A DNA stretch of 64,000 bases from Lactobacillus rodentium (GTDB lineage Bacteria; Bacillota; Bacilli; Lactobacillales; Lactobacillaceae), in assembly GCF_003423665.1 (NCBI RefSeq), contig NZ_BFBY01000002.1:124001-188000 (forward strand), in the 5' to 3' direction. The notes beneath the pieces were generated by a model. That model was given only the letters and a program-made list of their open reading frames with translations, was not told the DNA's origin and did not search any database. Position numbers and translations under genes: made by a program. Positions 25,590-34,544 of the stretch are shown in pieces (the first letter of the stretch is position 1; every line of letters starts with the position of its first letter).

Positions 25590-25623
25590 AAAAAAGTCAG
25601 TATTCTAATTGAATACTGACTTT
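25590..25623 (-). terminator. Terminator of the two-component operon
   Basis: Arms AAAGTCAGTATTC / GAATACTGACTTT around TAATT, with a T run on the minus strand, a few bases after the histidine kinase stop. Its stem shares the word CAGTATTCTA with the terminator at 21700-21742. Confidence 0.88.
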
Positions 25624-25626
25624 AAA

Positions 25627-27165
25627 CTAATCTTCCTCATCTTTTAAAAGTGGAAATTCTATTTTAAACTTGCTTCCCGAACCTAATTCTGAAATTACAC
25701 TAATTTTACCATGATAACTTTCGACTAATTTTTGGGCAATTGAAAGACCAAGTCCATTACCACCCTTTTCACGAGTTCTCGCCTTATCAACACGATAGAA
25801 ACGGTTAAAGATCTTCTTTTGTTCTTCAGGCGAAATACCTTCACCAAAATCCTGTACAATAATTTCTACTTTATCTTCTTCAGTAGATGCATCAACAATT
25901 AACTCTTTACGATCAGTTGAATATTTCATAGCATTATCCATCAAAATAATTAGCACTTGCTCTAAATGGTTGCGATACATTTTAATCATTGTATCTGGCT
26001 TTAGGGCATCGTTATAAGTAATAACAAAATCCTGATGAATCATCCGCATGTCGCTAATTGTCCGGTTAAGCACCTCATTAACGTTAGTAACTTCATTAGG
26101 GAATTGAACATCTATTTGTTCTGCCCGAGTTAAATCAAGCATTTCCTGAATCAAGTGCTTCATTCGATTAATTTCTTGTAATGAGGCCTCGATTGATTCT
26201 TCTAATACTTCTGGATCATCCTTTCCCCAGCGTTCAAGTAAATTCAAGTGCCCTTGCACTACTGCAACTGGGGTACGCAATTCATGAGAAACATCCCCTA
26301 CAAATTGTTTTTGCTGCTGAATATAAGCCTGCATCCGATCGAGCATTTGATTAAAGTTTTGCACTAATTCACCCAATTCATCATTGCGCTTCAAAACAGG
26401 CATTCGTTCTTGACTATTAGGATCATTATTAACCGCCCGAGAAATTTTAGACATTTGCTTAACTGGTTTTACAACGTTATTAACAATAAAGAAGGCAAAT
26501 AAACTAAATAGAATAATTCCTACGATTGAAATCGTCGCCATCCATAAACGCAAAGAACGAAGAATATCATTGACGCGTGACAAAGAATTATCAACAACAA
26601 TATACCCAGTTAATTTACCGCTGCTTTCCGAACGAATTGGTTGTGAATCAATTAAATGTAAGCGGTGGTTTTGATCAACAATCGTTTGCTGATCATTTTT
26701 ACCAATCTTTGGCATTTTCATGGCTGTATCAGTATTACCATTTGAAAATACAACAGAACCACTAGGATCATAAATAATAACGGTCATTTCTCGGTTAGCT
26801 AAAGAGGCAATCACATCATCATTAAAATGCTGACGTGTTTGATCATTTTCTTTGGTAGTTTTCCCCTCTAACAGACGTTGAGTATTGGGCGAAAGCCGTG
26901 GCACCACATTTGAAATTGTTAGTTTACCAGGAATATTATTTAACCGATCATTAAATGTCTGCACAATGTTATTGCTAACTCGTGCTTCTTGTTCAATCAA
27001 TTGCCGTTTAACAACGGAATAAATAATAATTGAAAATATAACAAAAGAGACCGTAATAATTGCAGCCACCGCACTAACCCATTTAAAAGTTAATGATGAC
27101 TGTCTGGTCTCTTTTTTGTTTTTATTCGTCTTCTGCTTCATTTTGTTTTTGTTCATCATTTTCAT
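25627..27165 (-). CDS. arlS: ArlS-like sensor histidine kinase
   Basis: 512 residues. Two spans (about 25-50 and 205-230) bracket an extracellular sensor region of ~150 residues; then HAMP, HisKA with the phospho-accepting His in GDVSHELRTPVAVVQGH, and the ATP-binding domain with NAMKYS, DFGEGI and GGNGLGLSIAQKL. It overlaps the response regulator by about 44 bases, so the first ATG may not be the true one; internal ATGs follow within eight codons. In staphylococci ArlRS influences surface proteins and the ess T7SS locus. Here it sits immediately upstream of the T7SS island, which may be coincidence. Confidence 0.85.
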   Translation of the reverse strand: MKMMNKNKMKQKTNKNKKETRQSSLTFKWVSAVAAIITVSFVIFSIIIYSVVKRQLIEQEARVSNNIVQTFNDRLNNIPGKLTISNVVPRLSPNTQRLLEGKTTKENDQTRQHFNDDVIASLANREMTVIIYDPSGSVVFSNGNTDTAMKMPKIGKNDQQTIVDQNHRLHLIDSQPIRSESSGKLTGYIVVDNSLSRVNDILRSLRLWMATISIVGIILFSLFAFFIVNNVVKPVKQMSKISRAVNNDPNSQERMPVLKRNDELGELVQNFNQMLDRMQAYIQQQKQFVGDVSHELRTPVAVVQGHLNLLERWGKDDPEVLEESIEASLQEINRMKHLIQEMLDLTRAEQIDVQFPNEVTNVNEVLNRTISDMRMIHQDFVITYNDALKPDTMIKMYRNHLEQVLIILMDNAMKYSTDRKELIVDASTEEDKVEIIVQDFGEGISPEEQKKIFNRFYRVDKARTREKGGNGLGLSIAQKLVESYHGKISVISELGSGSKFKIEFPLLKDEED

Positions 27166-27859
27166 CCGCTCTTACCATATAACCGGTACCACGAACTGTT
27201 TTGATATAGGAAGGTTGACCGGGAACATCGATCTTATTACGCAAGTAACGTACATAAACTTCAACCACATTGGTTTCAATTTTAGAATCTGGTCCCCAAA
27301 TTTTATTTAATAATTGTTCACGAGTTACAACATTATTTTTATTTTCAATCAAAGTCATTAATAAGTTGTATTCACGTTTAGTTAGGTCAACGGTCTTATC
27401 ACCACGATGAACAATTCGATTAGCCGTCTCAATAGTTAGATCATTAAAGTGAACTACCTTTTGCACACCCATTGTGTCATCGACTGCCTTCTTTTCAATT
27501 TGAACGCGACGAAGGACTGCACGTAAACGTGCCAATAATTCCTCAATGGCAAATGGTTTGACAATATAATCATCTGCACCATGATCGAGTCCAGAAACAC
27601 GATCGATTACTGAATCACGTGCAGTCATCATAATGATTGGTGTCGTCTTTTCTTGACGCACACGCCGAGCAATTTCTAGACCATTAAGTTCTGGTAACAT
27701 TAAGTCTAAAAGAATAGCATCATAATCTTCATTTAAGGCAGCATCTAATCCTTTACGACCATTAGATTCAACAGTCGTTTCGTATTTTTCATGTTGAAGT
27801 TCCAACTCAACAAATCTTGCTAAGTTTTTTTCATCTTCAATAATTAAAATCTTGCTCAT
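27122..27859 (-). CDS. arlR: ArlR-like OmpR-family response regulator
   Basis: 245 residues. Receiver domain with phosphorylation Asp in YDAILLDLMLPELNG, acidic pocket EDE near the start, MTARDS and KPFAIEELLAR; winged-helix output domain with REYNLLMTLIENKNNVVTREQLL and YIKTVRGTGYMVR. The overall sequence is close to ArlR of staphylococci. It has a charged extension after the winged helix, DENDEQKQNEAEDE, whose coding region contains the start of the kinase. Candidate -10 TATAAT at 27907-27912 upstream. Confidence 0.9.
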   Translation of the reverse strand: MSKILIIEDEKNLARFVELELQHEKYETTVESNGRKGLDAALNEDYDAILLDLMLPELNGLEIARRVRQEKTTPIIMMTARDSVIDRVSGLDHGADDYIVKPFAIEELLARLRAVLRRVQIEKKAVDDTMGVQKVVHFNDLTIETANRIVHRGDKTVDLTKREYNLLMTLIENKNNVVTREQLLNKIWGPDSKIETNVVEVYVRYLRNKIDVPGQPSYIKTVRGTGYMVRADENDEQKQNEAEDE

Positions 27860-27983
27860 GCTAGTTAACCTATCCCATCTTTGTGATTTAAAACAATATC
27901 ACAATTATTATATTTCACTTAAATAATTCTAGTGCTTTTTTATGAATAATTTAATAGTAAGTTTTTCACTAGATTATTGCAAG

Positions 27984-28529
27984 TTATTTTTTGTTTTCAT
28001 CATCAAATAGATGTTTAAGTGAAGCGAAGGCTGGATTGACTTTTTCTTTAGCTTCATTTTCATGTTCTGTCTCTGAAACAACTTTCCAGCCTTGTCCCTC
28101 AGGATAAATTTCCTTTTCATCTTCATCTTTAGTTAATACAACGGAAGGTAAACTCAATAGTAAGTTATCTTCAATTGCTGTTTGGAGATCAATTTGATCA
28201 TCCTTTACTTGAATAATTGTTTCCTCATCTTCAAGTTGTTCTGGAGTTGGTTTTACTTCACTGTAATTTTCTGTAAAGTTAAAATCTTGATGCATGGATA
28301 CTGGTGCTAGACTTCTAGTTGAAGGTGCAACTACATCAGCAGTAACGGTAAAATTACCAGTAACAAATGGTTCATCATAAAAGAATTGTCCTTTTACATG
28401 AACATTTTTAGCATCAATAATTAAATTTTTACTTCTTTCAAAAAATTCCGGTCTTAATTCGACATCTTCATCCACTTCAACTAAGGGACTACGATCATTT
28501 TTTATTTGTGAAAAAGAATATTTTAACAT
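27984..28529 (-). CDS. yceD: YceD family protein (DUF177)
   Basis: 181 residues, soluble. DUF177 proteins are linked with 23S rRNA accumulation and usually sit next to rpmF or, in lactobacilli, after tmcAL, as here. Landmarks: FVTGNFTVTADVVAPSTRSL, where members often have zinc-binding cysteines that are replaced here, and LLLSLPSVVLTKDEDEKEIYPEG. The ATG lies nine bases after the tmcAL stop, so it is the last gene of the long operon from infC or yqeG. Confidence 0.88.
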   Translation of the reverse strand: MLKYSFSQIKNDRSPLVEVDEDVELRPEFFERSKNLIIDAKNVHVKGQFFYDEPFVTGNFTVTADVVAPSTRSLAPVSMHQDFNFTENYSEVKPTPEQLEDEETIIQVKDDQIDLQTAIEDNLLLSLPSVVLTKDEDEKEIYPEGQGWKVVSETEHENEAKEKVNPAFASLKHLFDDENKK

Positions 28530-28538
28530 TATTTAACC

Positions 28539-29699
28539 TCATTTCACTTCAAGTGGTCTGCGACCAAAATTCTGATCTTGACCAATAATTTGTTCATAAA
28601 AGCGATCAACTTTAACTTGTAAGCCTAAAGTACCTTGACTGCTATTTTTCTTATCTACTTTTGAAATGATTGGAATCTCACTATCTTTACGTAACTTTTT
28701 GAGATAATTACGACCGCGCTGCGTATAACCCAGTAATAAAGTTGAGACATCTTTTTGCGAAGCACGCATATCCTCATCTTTAATATTTAATAAGCTATAA
28801 AGACTTAAGCGTCGCAAACGCGCATAGGTATAGCGTTTAGACTTAATACGACGTAAAAAGTCAGTAAAATTAGTAGCATCGTGAATTTCTTCTTTCATCT
28901 TATATTCTAGGCCTTCACTCATTTGATAAATTGTGCCTAATTCGGTGACTGAAGCACTTTCCAGACGATACTTTAAAAAGTTATAGAGAATATTCCAATT
29001 CGGGTAAACCTTTTGCGCCGATAATTGCGCTAATTCAGTTTTAGGTAAAAAGTTTTTTAAAGCCTGTAAATCGTGATCTTGATGCTCTAATACATAATTT
29101 CGAATTCCCGTTGCTGATGAAATTACCTTTTCGGTAATCAAGGGATCATCATGACCACTTCCAATCCGCATGATCGGATGTAAGTCTAGCGGATGACCTA
29201 AATTCAAGTTAGCTACAGCATAAGCAATTGCTAGCATTAAGTTGGGCTGATTAACCTCTTGCCCAACTTCTCGTGCAACTAATTGATTATATTGGGTAGC
29301 ATAAGTTTGAGTATAATCACGAAAATTTAAACTTTCCTGAGGAATTTGGCTAATCTTTTTGGCTAAATAATCCAAATTTAAATTAGCATCTTCGACTCCA
29401 AAAACTAGAGTTTTTGCCCCTAACTTACTTAAGATTTCAACTCCACCCTCAGCGAAAATATCTGCTGGTTGCACGGCAAAAGAAAAAGGTAATTCTAAAA
29501 CTAAATCAGCACCTGATTGTAAGGCTGCTTGAGCACGGTGCCATTTATCCATAATTGCCATTTGTCCGCGTTGCACATAATTTCCTGACATCACCACAAT
29601 AATCGGATCATTTTTGGCTACTATCCTAGCTTGGTTCATCAAAAAATCGTGCCCACTATGTAGTGGATTATATTCAGCAATAATACCTACTGTACTCAT
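28539..29699 (-). CDS. tmcAL: tRNA(Met) cytidine acetate ligase TmcAL (YlbM)
   Basis: 386 residues. Makes N4-acetylcytidine at the wobble base of elongator tRNA-Met using acetate and ATP. N-terminal nucleotidyltransferase fold with [17 protein letters not shown] (HxGH type motif), then [10 protein letters not shown] and ADLVLELPF, and the C-terminal helical part [16 protein letters not shown]. Full length for the family. Typical partner downstream of rsfS. Confidence 0.95.
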   Translation of the reverse strand: MSTVGIIAEYNPLHSGHDFLMNQARIVAKNDPIIVVMSGNYVQRGQMAIMDKWHRAQAALQSGADLVLELPFSFAVQPADIFAEGGVEILSKLGAKTLVFGVEDANLNLDYLAKKISQIPQESLNFRDYTQTYATQYNQLVAREVGQEVNQPNLMLAIAYAVANLNLGHPLDLHPIMRIGSGHDDPLITEKVISSATGIRNYVLEHQDHDLQALKNFLPKTELAQLSAQKVYPNWNILYNFLKYRLESASVTELGTIYQMSEGLEYKMKEEIHDATNFTDFLRRIKSKRYTYARLRRLSLYSLLNIKDEDMRASQKDVSTLLLGYTQRGRNYLKKLRKDSEIPIISKVDKKNSSQGTLGLQVKVDRFYEQIIGQDQNFGRRPLEVK

Positions 29700-29708
29700 T
29701 CTTACCTA

Positions 29709-30062
29709 TTAGTCTTCATCTAAATCTAGTTCAAGCTTTTTACCGTTACGCCATAATTTTTCTAAGCCATAAAAATCACGAGCATCTTCAGTAAAGACAT
29801 TCACTATGACATCACCCATATCAATTAAGAGCCAGTTAGAATCACGGTTCCCTTCAATGCGGTAATCATCTTGACCATGTTCATGAATTTTGTCCACAAT
29901 TGCATTAACAATTGCATGTAATTGCCTATTAGAACCAGCACTAGTAATCACATAGTAATCAGCCAAAATACTTTGACCTGCCATATCATAAGCTTCAATA
30001 TCTTCACCATGTCTTTCATCAATGGCTTCAATAGTTAAATCTAATAATTGTTTTGCTTCCAA
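29709..30062 (-). CDS. rsfS: Ribosomal silencing factor RsfS
   Basis: 117 residues. Binds uL14 on the large subunit and blocks subunit joining in starvation. Landmarks: DIEAYDMAGQSILADYYVITSAGSNRQLHAI, EGNRDSNWLLIDMGDVIVNVF and ARDFYGLEKLW. Nine bases precede tmcAL, and yqeK lies 55 bases upstream in the usual nadD-yqeK-rsfS order. Confidence 0.96.
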   Translation of the reverse strand: MEAKQLLDLTIEAIDERHGEDIEAYDMAGQSILADYYVITSAGSNRQLHAIVNAIVDKIHEHGQDDYRIEGNRDSNWLLIDMGDVIVNVFTEDARDFYGLEKLWRNGKKLELDLDED

Positions 30063-30117
30063 ATTTTTACCTCGAATTTCTATCTTAATTGTTCAGCTTA
30101 TTTATTAAGTTTTAATT

Positions 30118-30714
30118 TTATTTTTTTATTGACCAGACATTATATGCGGCCAAAGTCTTGGGATAAATTTTTTGACGGTTTTTTACTAAAAAATCTAATG
30201 TATGAGCTAATTCATAACCAACACCTTGATCCAAATTGGCAAAGGCCACTTTACGTGCCTCCTCTACTCCGGGGAAATCACGGTGAGGCTCAATAAAATC
30301 AGCTACAAAGACAATTTTATCTAAGGTTGTCATTTCTGTATCTGCCGTAGTGTGACGCCGGATAGCAGTAAGAATTTCTGGATCGGTAATCTTTAATTCA
30401 GTTTCAATAAAGTAAGTCCCAACGATACCATGCCAAATTGCACGGTTATAGTTAAGTAGATCTTGATCAAATCCTTGTTTTTTAATTACTTCAATAAACT
30501 TTTCATTAGGAATTTGCTTAGCATAATCATGAATAAAGCCAGCTAAAGCAGCTTTATCAGGATCGTAATTATTTAACTCAGCTAATTTACGACTTGTTTC
30601 ACTTACTCCAATACAATGTTGAAAACGTTTATCATCCATCTTAGCTTTTTCACGTGCTACAAGTTCTTCTGAACTAAGTGGTGAAAAAGTATTTTTAAAA
30701 TTAAGCTTACTCAC
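30118..30714 (-). CDS. yqeK: YqeK HD-domain nucleotide phosphohydrolase
   Basis: 198 residues. HD-fold protein; relatives symmetrically cleave diadenosine tetraphosphate. Metal-binding motif: RFQHCIGVSE with the first His, FIHDYAKQ (HD), and IWHGIVGTYF plus IRRHTTADTEM. I start it at GTG (MSKLNFKN) with AGAGG upstream, inside the last codons of nadD (8-base overlap); the frame is open a little further. Sits in the conserved nadD-yqeK-rsfS cluster. Confidence 0.93.
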   Translation of the reverse strand: MSKLNFKNTFSPLSSEELVAREKAKMDDKRFQHCIGVSETSRKLAELNNYDPDKAALAGFIHDYAKQIPNEKFIEVIKKQGFDQDLLNYNRAIWHGIVGTYFIETELKITDPEILTAIRRHTTADTEMTTLDKIVFVADFIEPHRDFPGVEEARKVAFANLDQGVGYELAHTLDFLVKNRQKIYPKTLAAYNVWSIKK

Positions 30715-31336
30715 GATACAAGCCTCTTGAATCAATATATAGTCTTACTGCTTCAGGTACTAAATAACGAATCGAACCACCATCAGCAATTGTTTTTCTT
30801 ATTTGCGTAGAAGAAATATCCATCATCGGAGCATCAACCCAGACAATCGGATATTTTGTTGTTTCAGCCTGATAATTAGGTCTTTTAACACCAACTAGTG
30901 TCACTAACTTTGCAATTTCATCAGGGTCACGCCATTTTTCAAAATTATTCACTTGATCAGTGCCCATAATCAAATAATACTGATTCTTAGGAGCATATTT
31001 TTTAAGCTGACGCAAAGTTTCCACCGTATAAGAAACTCCACCGCGCATAATCTCGAAAAGTTTAACACGAAAGTATTGATTGCCATGCGTAGCTAATTCA
31101 AGCATTGCCACCCGATCTTTAGCACTAACCTCATTAGCTAGTTCTTTATGGGGAGGAATATTATCGGGAATAAACCAAATTTGATCTAAGTGCAATTTCT
31201 TGCGCACTTGTTCAGCCATCGCTAAGTGGGCTTGGTGAACTGGATTAAAAGTTCCTCCCATAATTCCAATTTTCATTGCCGAAGTAGCAATGGGCTTAAA
31301 TTGTACTTGTGTTTTTTCTTCAACAACGCAATTCAT
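30707..31336 (-). CDS. nadD: Nicotinate-nucleotide adenylyltransferase
   Basis: 209 residues. Joins ATP and nicotinate mononucleotide to give deamido-NAD in NAD synthesis. Motifs: GIMGGTFNPVHQAHLAMAE (nucleotidyltransferase (T/H)xGH type), LIMGTDQVNNFEKWRDPD and the ending MMDISSTQIRKTIADGGS. The reported ATG overlaps the yqeH stop (TAATG) and adds 20 residues before the family's usual start MKIGIMGG; either may be used. Confidence 0.95.
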   Translation of the reverse strand: MNCVVEEKTQVQFKPIATSAMKIGIMGGTFNPVHQAHLAMAEQVRKKLHLDQIWFIPDNIPPHKELANEVSAKDRVAMLELATHGNQYFRVKLFEIMRGGVSYTVETLRQLKKYAPKNQYYLIMGTDQVNNFEKWRDPDEIAKLVTLVGVKRPNYQAETTKYPIVWVDAPMMDISSTQIRKTIADGGSIRYLVPEAVRLYIDSRGLYRE

Positions 31337-32451
31337 TAAATCAACGCTCTTCTAATTCCTAATCCAATTCCATCAGGCGTATATGCCTTAACAACTACAT
31401 CTTTAGGGACAGTAATGAAGCCTACTCCACCAAATAATATGTCACTCTTTTGGTGAGGTCTAAACGTTTGTCCTTTGAGGGGACCAAGATCATCTGCTTT
31501 ACTTGGCGGCAATAAAAGATCATCCTTATGCTTCTTGTAAAATTCATCTGCATTTTCGGTCTTGGTACGGTGTAAGTAAAGATCACGTGCTACATAAATT
31601 GTAAAGCCGGCTGATGGTCCATCAACATAATCAAAGCGTCCCAATCCAGCCAAAAAGATAGTTTGACCAGGAAGTAATTGATAAGTAGCAGGTTTTAACG
31701 GTTTCTTAGGTTCCACTACTTCTAGTTCTTTACCACTTAAATGACTAGCCAGTTGCTTCTTACTTAGAATTCCCGGAGTATCAATTAAATAGTGACCATT
31801 ATCCAGCGGAATCTTAATTTCATCAAGGGTAGTCCCTGGGAATTTAGAAGTCGTAATTAAATCTTTCAAATCACTACGTGCTGAAAGAATAGCATTAATT
31901 AAAGTCGATTTCCCCACATTAGTAGTTCCAACAAAGTAGACATCCTTATTTTTTCCTTCTTGGGCAATAAAATCAATTAGGGCATCGAGATTTTTCTTTT
32001 TTGCAGCACTAACTAAGAAAATCTTTTCTGGACGTAAACCATTGCGATTAGCCTCTTGGCGCATCCAGTCTTTGACCTTTGATTCCTTAGTATTTTTCGG
32101 GAAAAGATCAACCTTATTACCAACTAAAATATATTCATTGTTCCCAATAAAGCGTTTTAGTGAAGTAATTAAGGAATTACTAAAGTCAAAAAGGTCAACA
32201 ACATTAACTACTAGCGCCTTTTTTTCAGAAATTGAATTTAATAATGCCAAAAAATCATCATTATTCTCTTCCACTGGCATAATCTCATTATAGTGGCGCA
32301 AACGGAAGCACCTTTGACAATAAACTTCTGCATTTTCTTCTTCCATTGCCTTTTTTAAGGCTGAAGCTGGTAAGTATCCTGATTTTTTAGGATCTTGATC
32401 TTGCAAGACACTACCACAACCAATACAACGTAATTCTTCTTCATTACTCAT
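31336..32451 (-). CDS. yqeH: Ribosome biogenesis GTPase YqeH
   Basis: 371 residues. Circularly permuted GTPase needed for 30S assembly. An N-terminal zinc finger (CIGCG ... CQRCFRLRH) precedes the permuted motifs: G4 VGNKVDLF, G5 VSAAKKKN, G1 GTTNVGKSTLINA and G3 IDTPG. Overlaps yqeG by four bases (ATGA). Full length. Confidence 0.96.
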   Translation of the reverse strand: MSNEEELRCIGCGSVLQDQDPKKSGYLPASALKKAMEEENAEVYCQRCFRLRHYNEIMPVEENNDDFLALLNSISEKKALVVNVVDLFDFSNSLITSLKRFIGNNEYILVGNKVDLFPKNTKESKVKDWMRQEANRNGLRPEKIFLVSAAKKKNLDALIDFIAQEGKNKDVYFVGTTNVGKSTLINAILSARSDLKDLITTSKFPGTTLDEIKIPLDNGHYLIDTPGILSKKQLASHLSGKELEVVEPKKPLKPATYQLLPGQTIFLAGLGRFDYVDGPSAGFTIYVARDLYLHRTKTENADEFYKKHKDDLLLPPSKADDLGPLKGQTFRPHQKSDILFGGVGFITVPKDVVVKAYTPDGIGLGIRRALI

Positions 32452-32966
32452 TTTAGTTTCTCTCCAAAAGTTACAGGCTTTTTCATATTTAAAAAGAAAT
32501 AGATTCCTTTTTCAAAAAATCGATTAATTCGGGTATTCCATTTATCGGTTTGCACTAAAGGTTTCACTAAAACCGTTGCTACACCGGCTAAATTACCAGC
32601 TTGAATATCAGTAATTAACTGATCACCAACCATTAAAACTTGATTCTTCTTCAAGCCTAACTTTTTAACTTCTTCATTAATACCCGTTGGTAAAGGCTTC
32701 CGGGCTTTAGCAATAAAATCAATACCTAAAGGCTTTAAGACTCTTCCAATCCGTTCAGCATTATTATTAGAAATAACAACCAATCTAATGCCAGCATCTT
32801 TTAAACGCTGATTTAATTCTTGCATTTCTTGGGCTGAATCAGCTTTATTCCAAGCAAGTAAGGTATTATCTAAGTCACTAAAGACGGCCTTTATCCCCAT
32901 TTTATTTAATGTCTGAGGATCTAAATTATAAATTGTATCTATTGTATAACGAGGTCTAAATAACAT
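32448..32966 (-). CDS. yqeG: YqeG family HAD phosphatase
   Basis: 172 residues. HAD superfamily subfamily IIIA: nucleophile motif FSDLDNTLLAWN, motif II VVISNNN, Lys in AKARKPLP, and motif IV MVGDQLITDIQAGN. Natural substrate unknown. First gene of the yqeG-yqeH-nadD-yqeK-rsfS-tmcAL-yceD run. The 200-base spacer to rplT holds the rplT terminator and no gene. Confidence 0.93.
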   Translation of the reverse strand: MLFRPRYTIDTIYNLDPQTLNKMGIKAVFSDLDNTLLAWNKADSAQEMQELNQRLKDAGIRLVVISNNNAERIGRVLKPLGIDFIAKARKPLPTGINEEVKKLGLKKNQVLMVGDQLITDIQAGNLAGVATVLVKPLVQTDKWNTRINRFFEKGIYFFLNMKKPVTFGEKLK

Positions 32967-33117
32967 CTAAAATTCTCCGATTTTTTCTCATATATAATAT
33001 ACCAAAATTGCGTCATTTAGAGAAATTTTTGCGGTTGCTATTAAAGAAAAATCAAAATGTTTTACAATAAAAAATTGTTAGTTAAATTATTAAAAGAGTT
33101 GCAAAAAAAGCGTAAGT

Positions 33118-33152
33118 AAAAAGACCGAATCACTTGATTCGATCTTTTTTAA
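33118..33152. terminator. Terminator after rplT
   Basis: Arms AAAGACCGAATCA and TGATTCGATCTTT (one mismatch) with A and T runs on both sides; placed 16 bases past the rplT stop. Confidence 0.88.
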
Positions 33153-33165
33153 ATACTTAATTTAA

Positions 33166-33522
33166 TTAAGCTAAAGCTTTCTTAGCAGTTTCTGCTAATT
33201 CTGCAAAAGCCTTTTCGTCGTTGTAAGCAATATCAGCTAACATCTTACGGTTCATATCAACACCAGCAAGTTTTAAGCCGTGCATTAACTTGCTGTATGA
33301 AAGACCGTTTTGTCTTGCAGCAGCGTTAATACGAGCAATCCATAACTTTCTGAATTCTCTCTTAACTTGCTTACGGTCACGGAATGCGTACTTACGAGAA
33401 ACAAATACTTGAGTACTTGCTGCTTTAAATTGTACGTGCTTTGAGCCACGGTAACCCTTGGCTAATTTTAAAATCTTCTTACGACGTTTACGTGTTACGG
33501 TTCCACCTTTAGTTCTTGGCAT
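33166..33522 (-). CDS. rplT: 50S ribosomal protein L20
   Basis: 118 residues, standard length. Starts [26 protein letters not shown]; contains [21 protein letters not shown] and ends in the helical part that also binds its own mRNA leader. Last gene of infC-rpmI-rplT. AGGAGG before the ATG. Confidence 0.99.
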   Translation of the reverse strand: MPRTKGGTVTRKRRKKILKLAKGYRGSKHVQFKAASTQVFVSRKYAFRDRKQVKREFRKLWIARINAAARQNGLSYSKLMHGLKLAGVDMNRKMLADIAYNDEKAFAELAETAKKALA

Positions 33523-33555
33523 CTAAAATTCCTCCTCAAAAAGTATTTCCAATAA

Positions 33556-33756
33556 TTAATGCATTTGGGAAAGCATCTGTTTGATGCGCTTTAAGTCACT
33601 CTTTGAAACCATAGCAGCTTTTCTCAAATGACGACGTTGTTTCTTAGTCTTACCGTGGAAACGGTGTCCAGTGTATGCGTGGTGACGCTTTAAACCACCA
33701 TTAGCAGTTCTCTTAAAACGTTTTGCTGAAGCGCGGTGTGTCTTTTGCTTTGGCAT
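33556..33756 (-). CDS. rpmI: 50S ribosomal protein L35
   Basis: 66 residues. [20 protein letters not shown], then [21 protein letters not shown], diagnostic for L35. Between infC and rplT as in nearly all bacteria. Confidence 0.99.
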   Translation of the reverse strand: MPKQKTHRASAKRFKRTANGGLKRHHAYTGHRFHGKTKKQRRHLRKAAMVSKSDLKRIKQMLSQMH

Positions 33757-33774
33757 ATCTATTCCTCCAATTAA

Positions 33775-34305
33775 CTACTTTTTCTTTTTGTCTTTCTTAC
33801 TCAAAGGAGCAAGCATTAGAAACATGGAACGGCCTTCCATCTTAGGTCTAGTGGTGACAGTTGAAATATCACTAACCTGATCAGCCATCTTTTCTAGTAC
33901 TTCTTTACCTAACTCCTTGTGAGTAATGGCACGGCCTCTAAAGCGAATTGAAACTCTAACTTTAGCACCTTTACCCAAGAATTTACGTACATGCTTCAAT
34001 TTGGTATCGAAGTCATTTCCTTCAATGGTTGGACTTAAACGAATTTCCTTAACAGCCATTACCTTTTGGTTCTTACGGTTTTCCTTGGCCTTCTTTTGTT
34101 GTTCGAATCGGTATTTACCATAATCCATAATTCTTGCAACAGGTGGCTTGGCGTTTGGAGAAATAAGAACTAAATCTAAACCAGCATCAGCTGCCTTGTT
34201 CAACGCTTCGTTCTTAGATACAACACCTACTTGTTGGCCGTCTTCGCCAATCAAACGAACTTCACGTGCACGGATATCTTCGTTCAAGATAAGATTTCTT
34301 GGAAT
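33775..34305 (-). CDS. infC: Translation initiation factor IF-3, AUU start
   Basis: 176 residues from an ATT start. Upstream of the first TTG-type start in the frame, the codons ATT-CCA-AGA-AAT-CTT-ATC give the conserved IF-3 opening (M)[27 protein letters not shown] lies six bases before ATT, and no ATG is in frame. AUU starts on infC are well known and allow IF-3 to repress its own synthesis. Landmarks: [22 protein letters not shown] and [19 protein letters not shown]. Confidence 0.95.
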   Translation of the reverse strand: MPRNLILNEDIRAREVRLIGEDGQQVGVVSKNEALNKAADAGLDLVLISPNAKPPVARIMDYGKYRFEQQKKAKENRKNQKVMAVKEIRLSPTIEGNDFDTKLKHVRKFLGKGAKVRVSIRFRGRAITHKELGKEVLEKMADQVSDISTVTTRPKMEGRSMFLMLAPLSKKDKKKK

Positions 34306-34319
34306 GAGTATTCACCTCC

Positions 34320-34445
34320 ATGTTAATTTCGAGGACAAGAAAAAAGCGGGCAAAGTTAACGCCCGCTTTTAATCAACAGATATTATCGATTAGCCCAGAG
34401 GTTGTTCACTTAGGCGAGAAGCGGGTGCTTCTTCTTGTTCTCAAC
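34320..34445 (-). promoter_or_regulatory. infC leader with terminator, probable L20 autoregulatory element
   Basis: A 125-base leader precedes infC. It contains AAGAAGCACCCGCTTCT-type pairing near its 5' end and a strong hairpin AAAAGCGGGC / GCCCGCTTTT with T run (34339-34372) just upstream of the ribosome site. In low-GC Gram-positives such leaders are bound by L20, which causes premature termination when L20 is in excess. The class is assigned by position and terminator; I did not fold it. Confidence 0.75.
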
Positions 34446-34451
34446 TATGAT

Positions 34452-34480
34452 ATTATACCTATTCTTCAAATAAGCGTCAA
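34452..34480 (-). promoter_or_regulatory. Strong promoter of the infC-rpmI-rplT operon
   Basis: -35 TTGACG (34475-34480), 17-base spacer, -10 TATAAT (34452-34457). Confidence 0.85.
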
Positions 34481-34494
34481 GCAAATTCATAGAA

Positions 34495-34531
34495 AAAGGA
34501 GTACTTTCTCTTAAGTTAGTACTCCTTTATT
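34495..34531. terminator. Terminator after the adhesin gene
   Basis: Perfect 11-bp arms AAAGGAGTACT / AGTACTCCTTT, with T runs either side; 14 bases past the adhesin stop and upstream of the infC promoter. Confidence 0.9.
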
Positions 34532-34544
34532 CAAATCAAATTAT

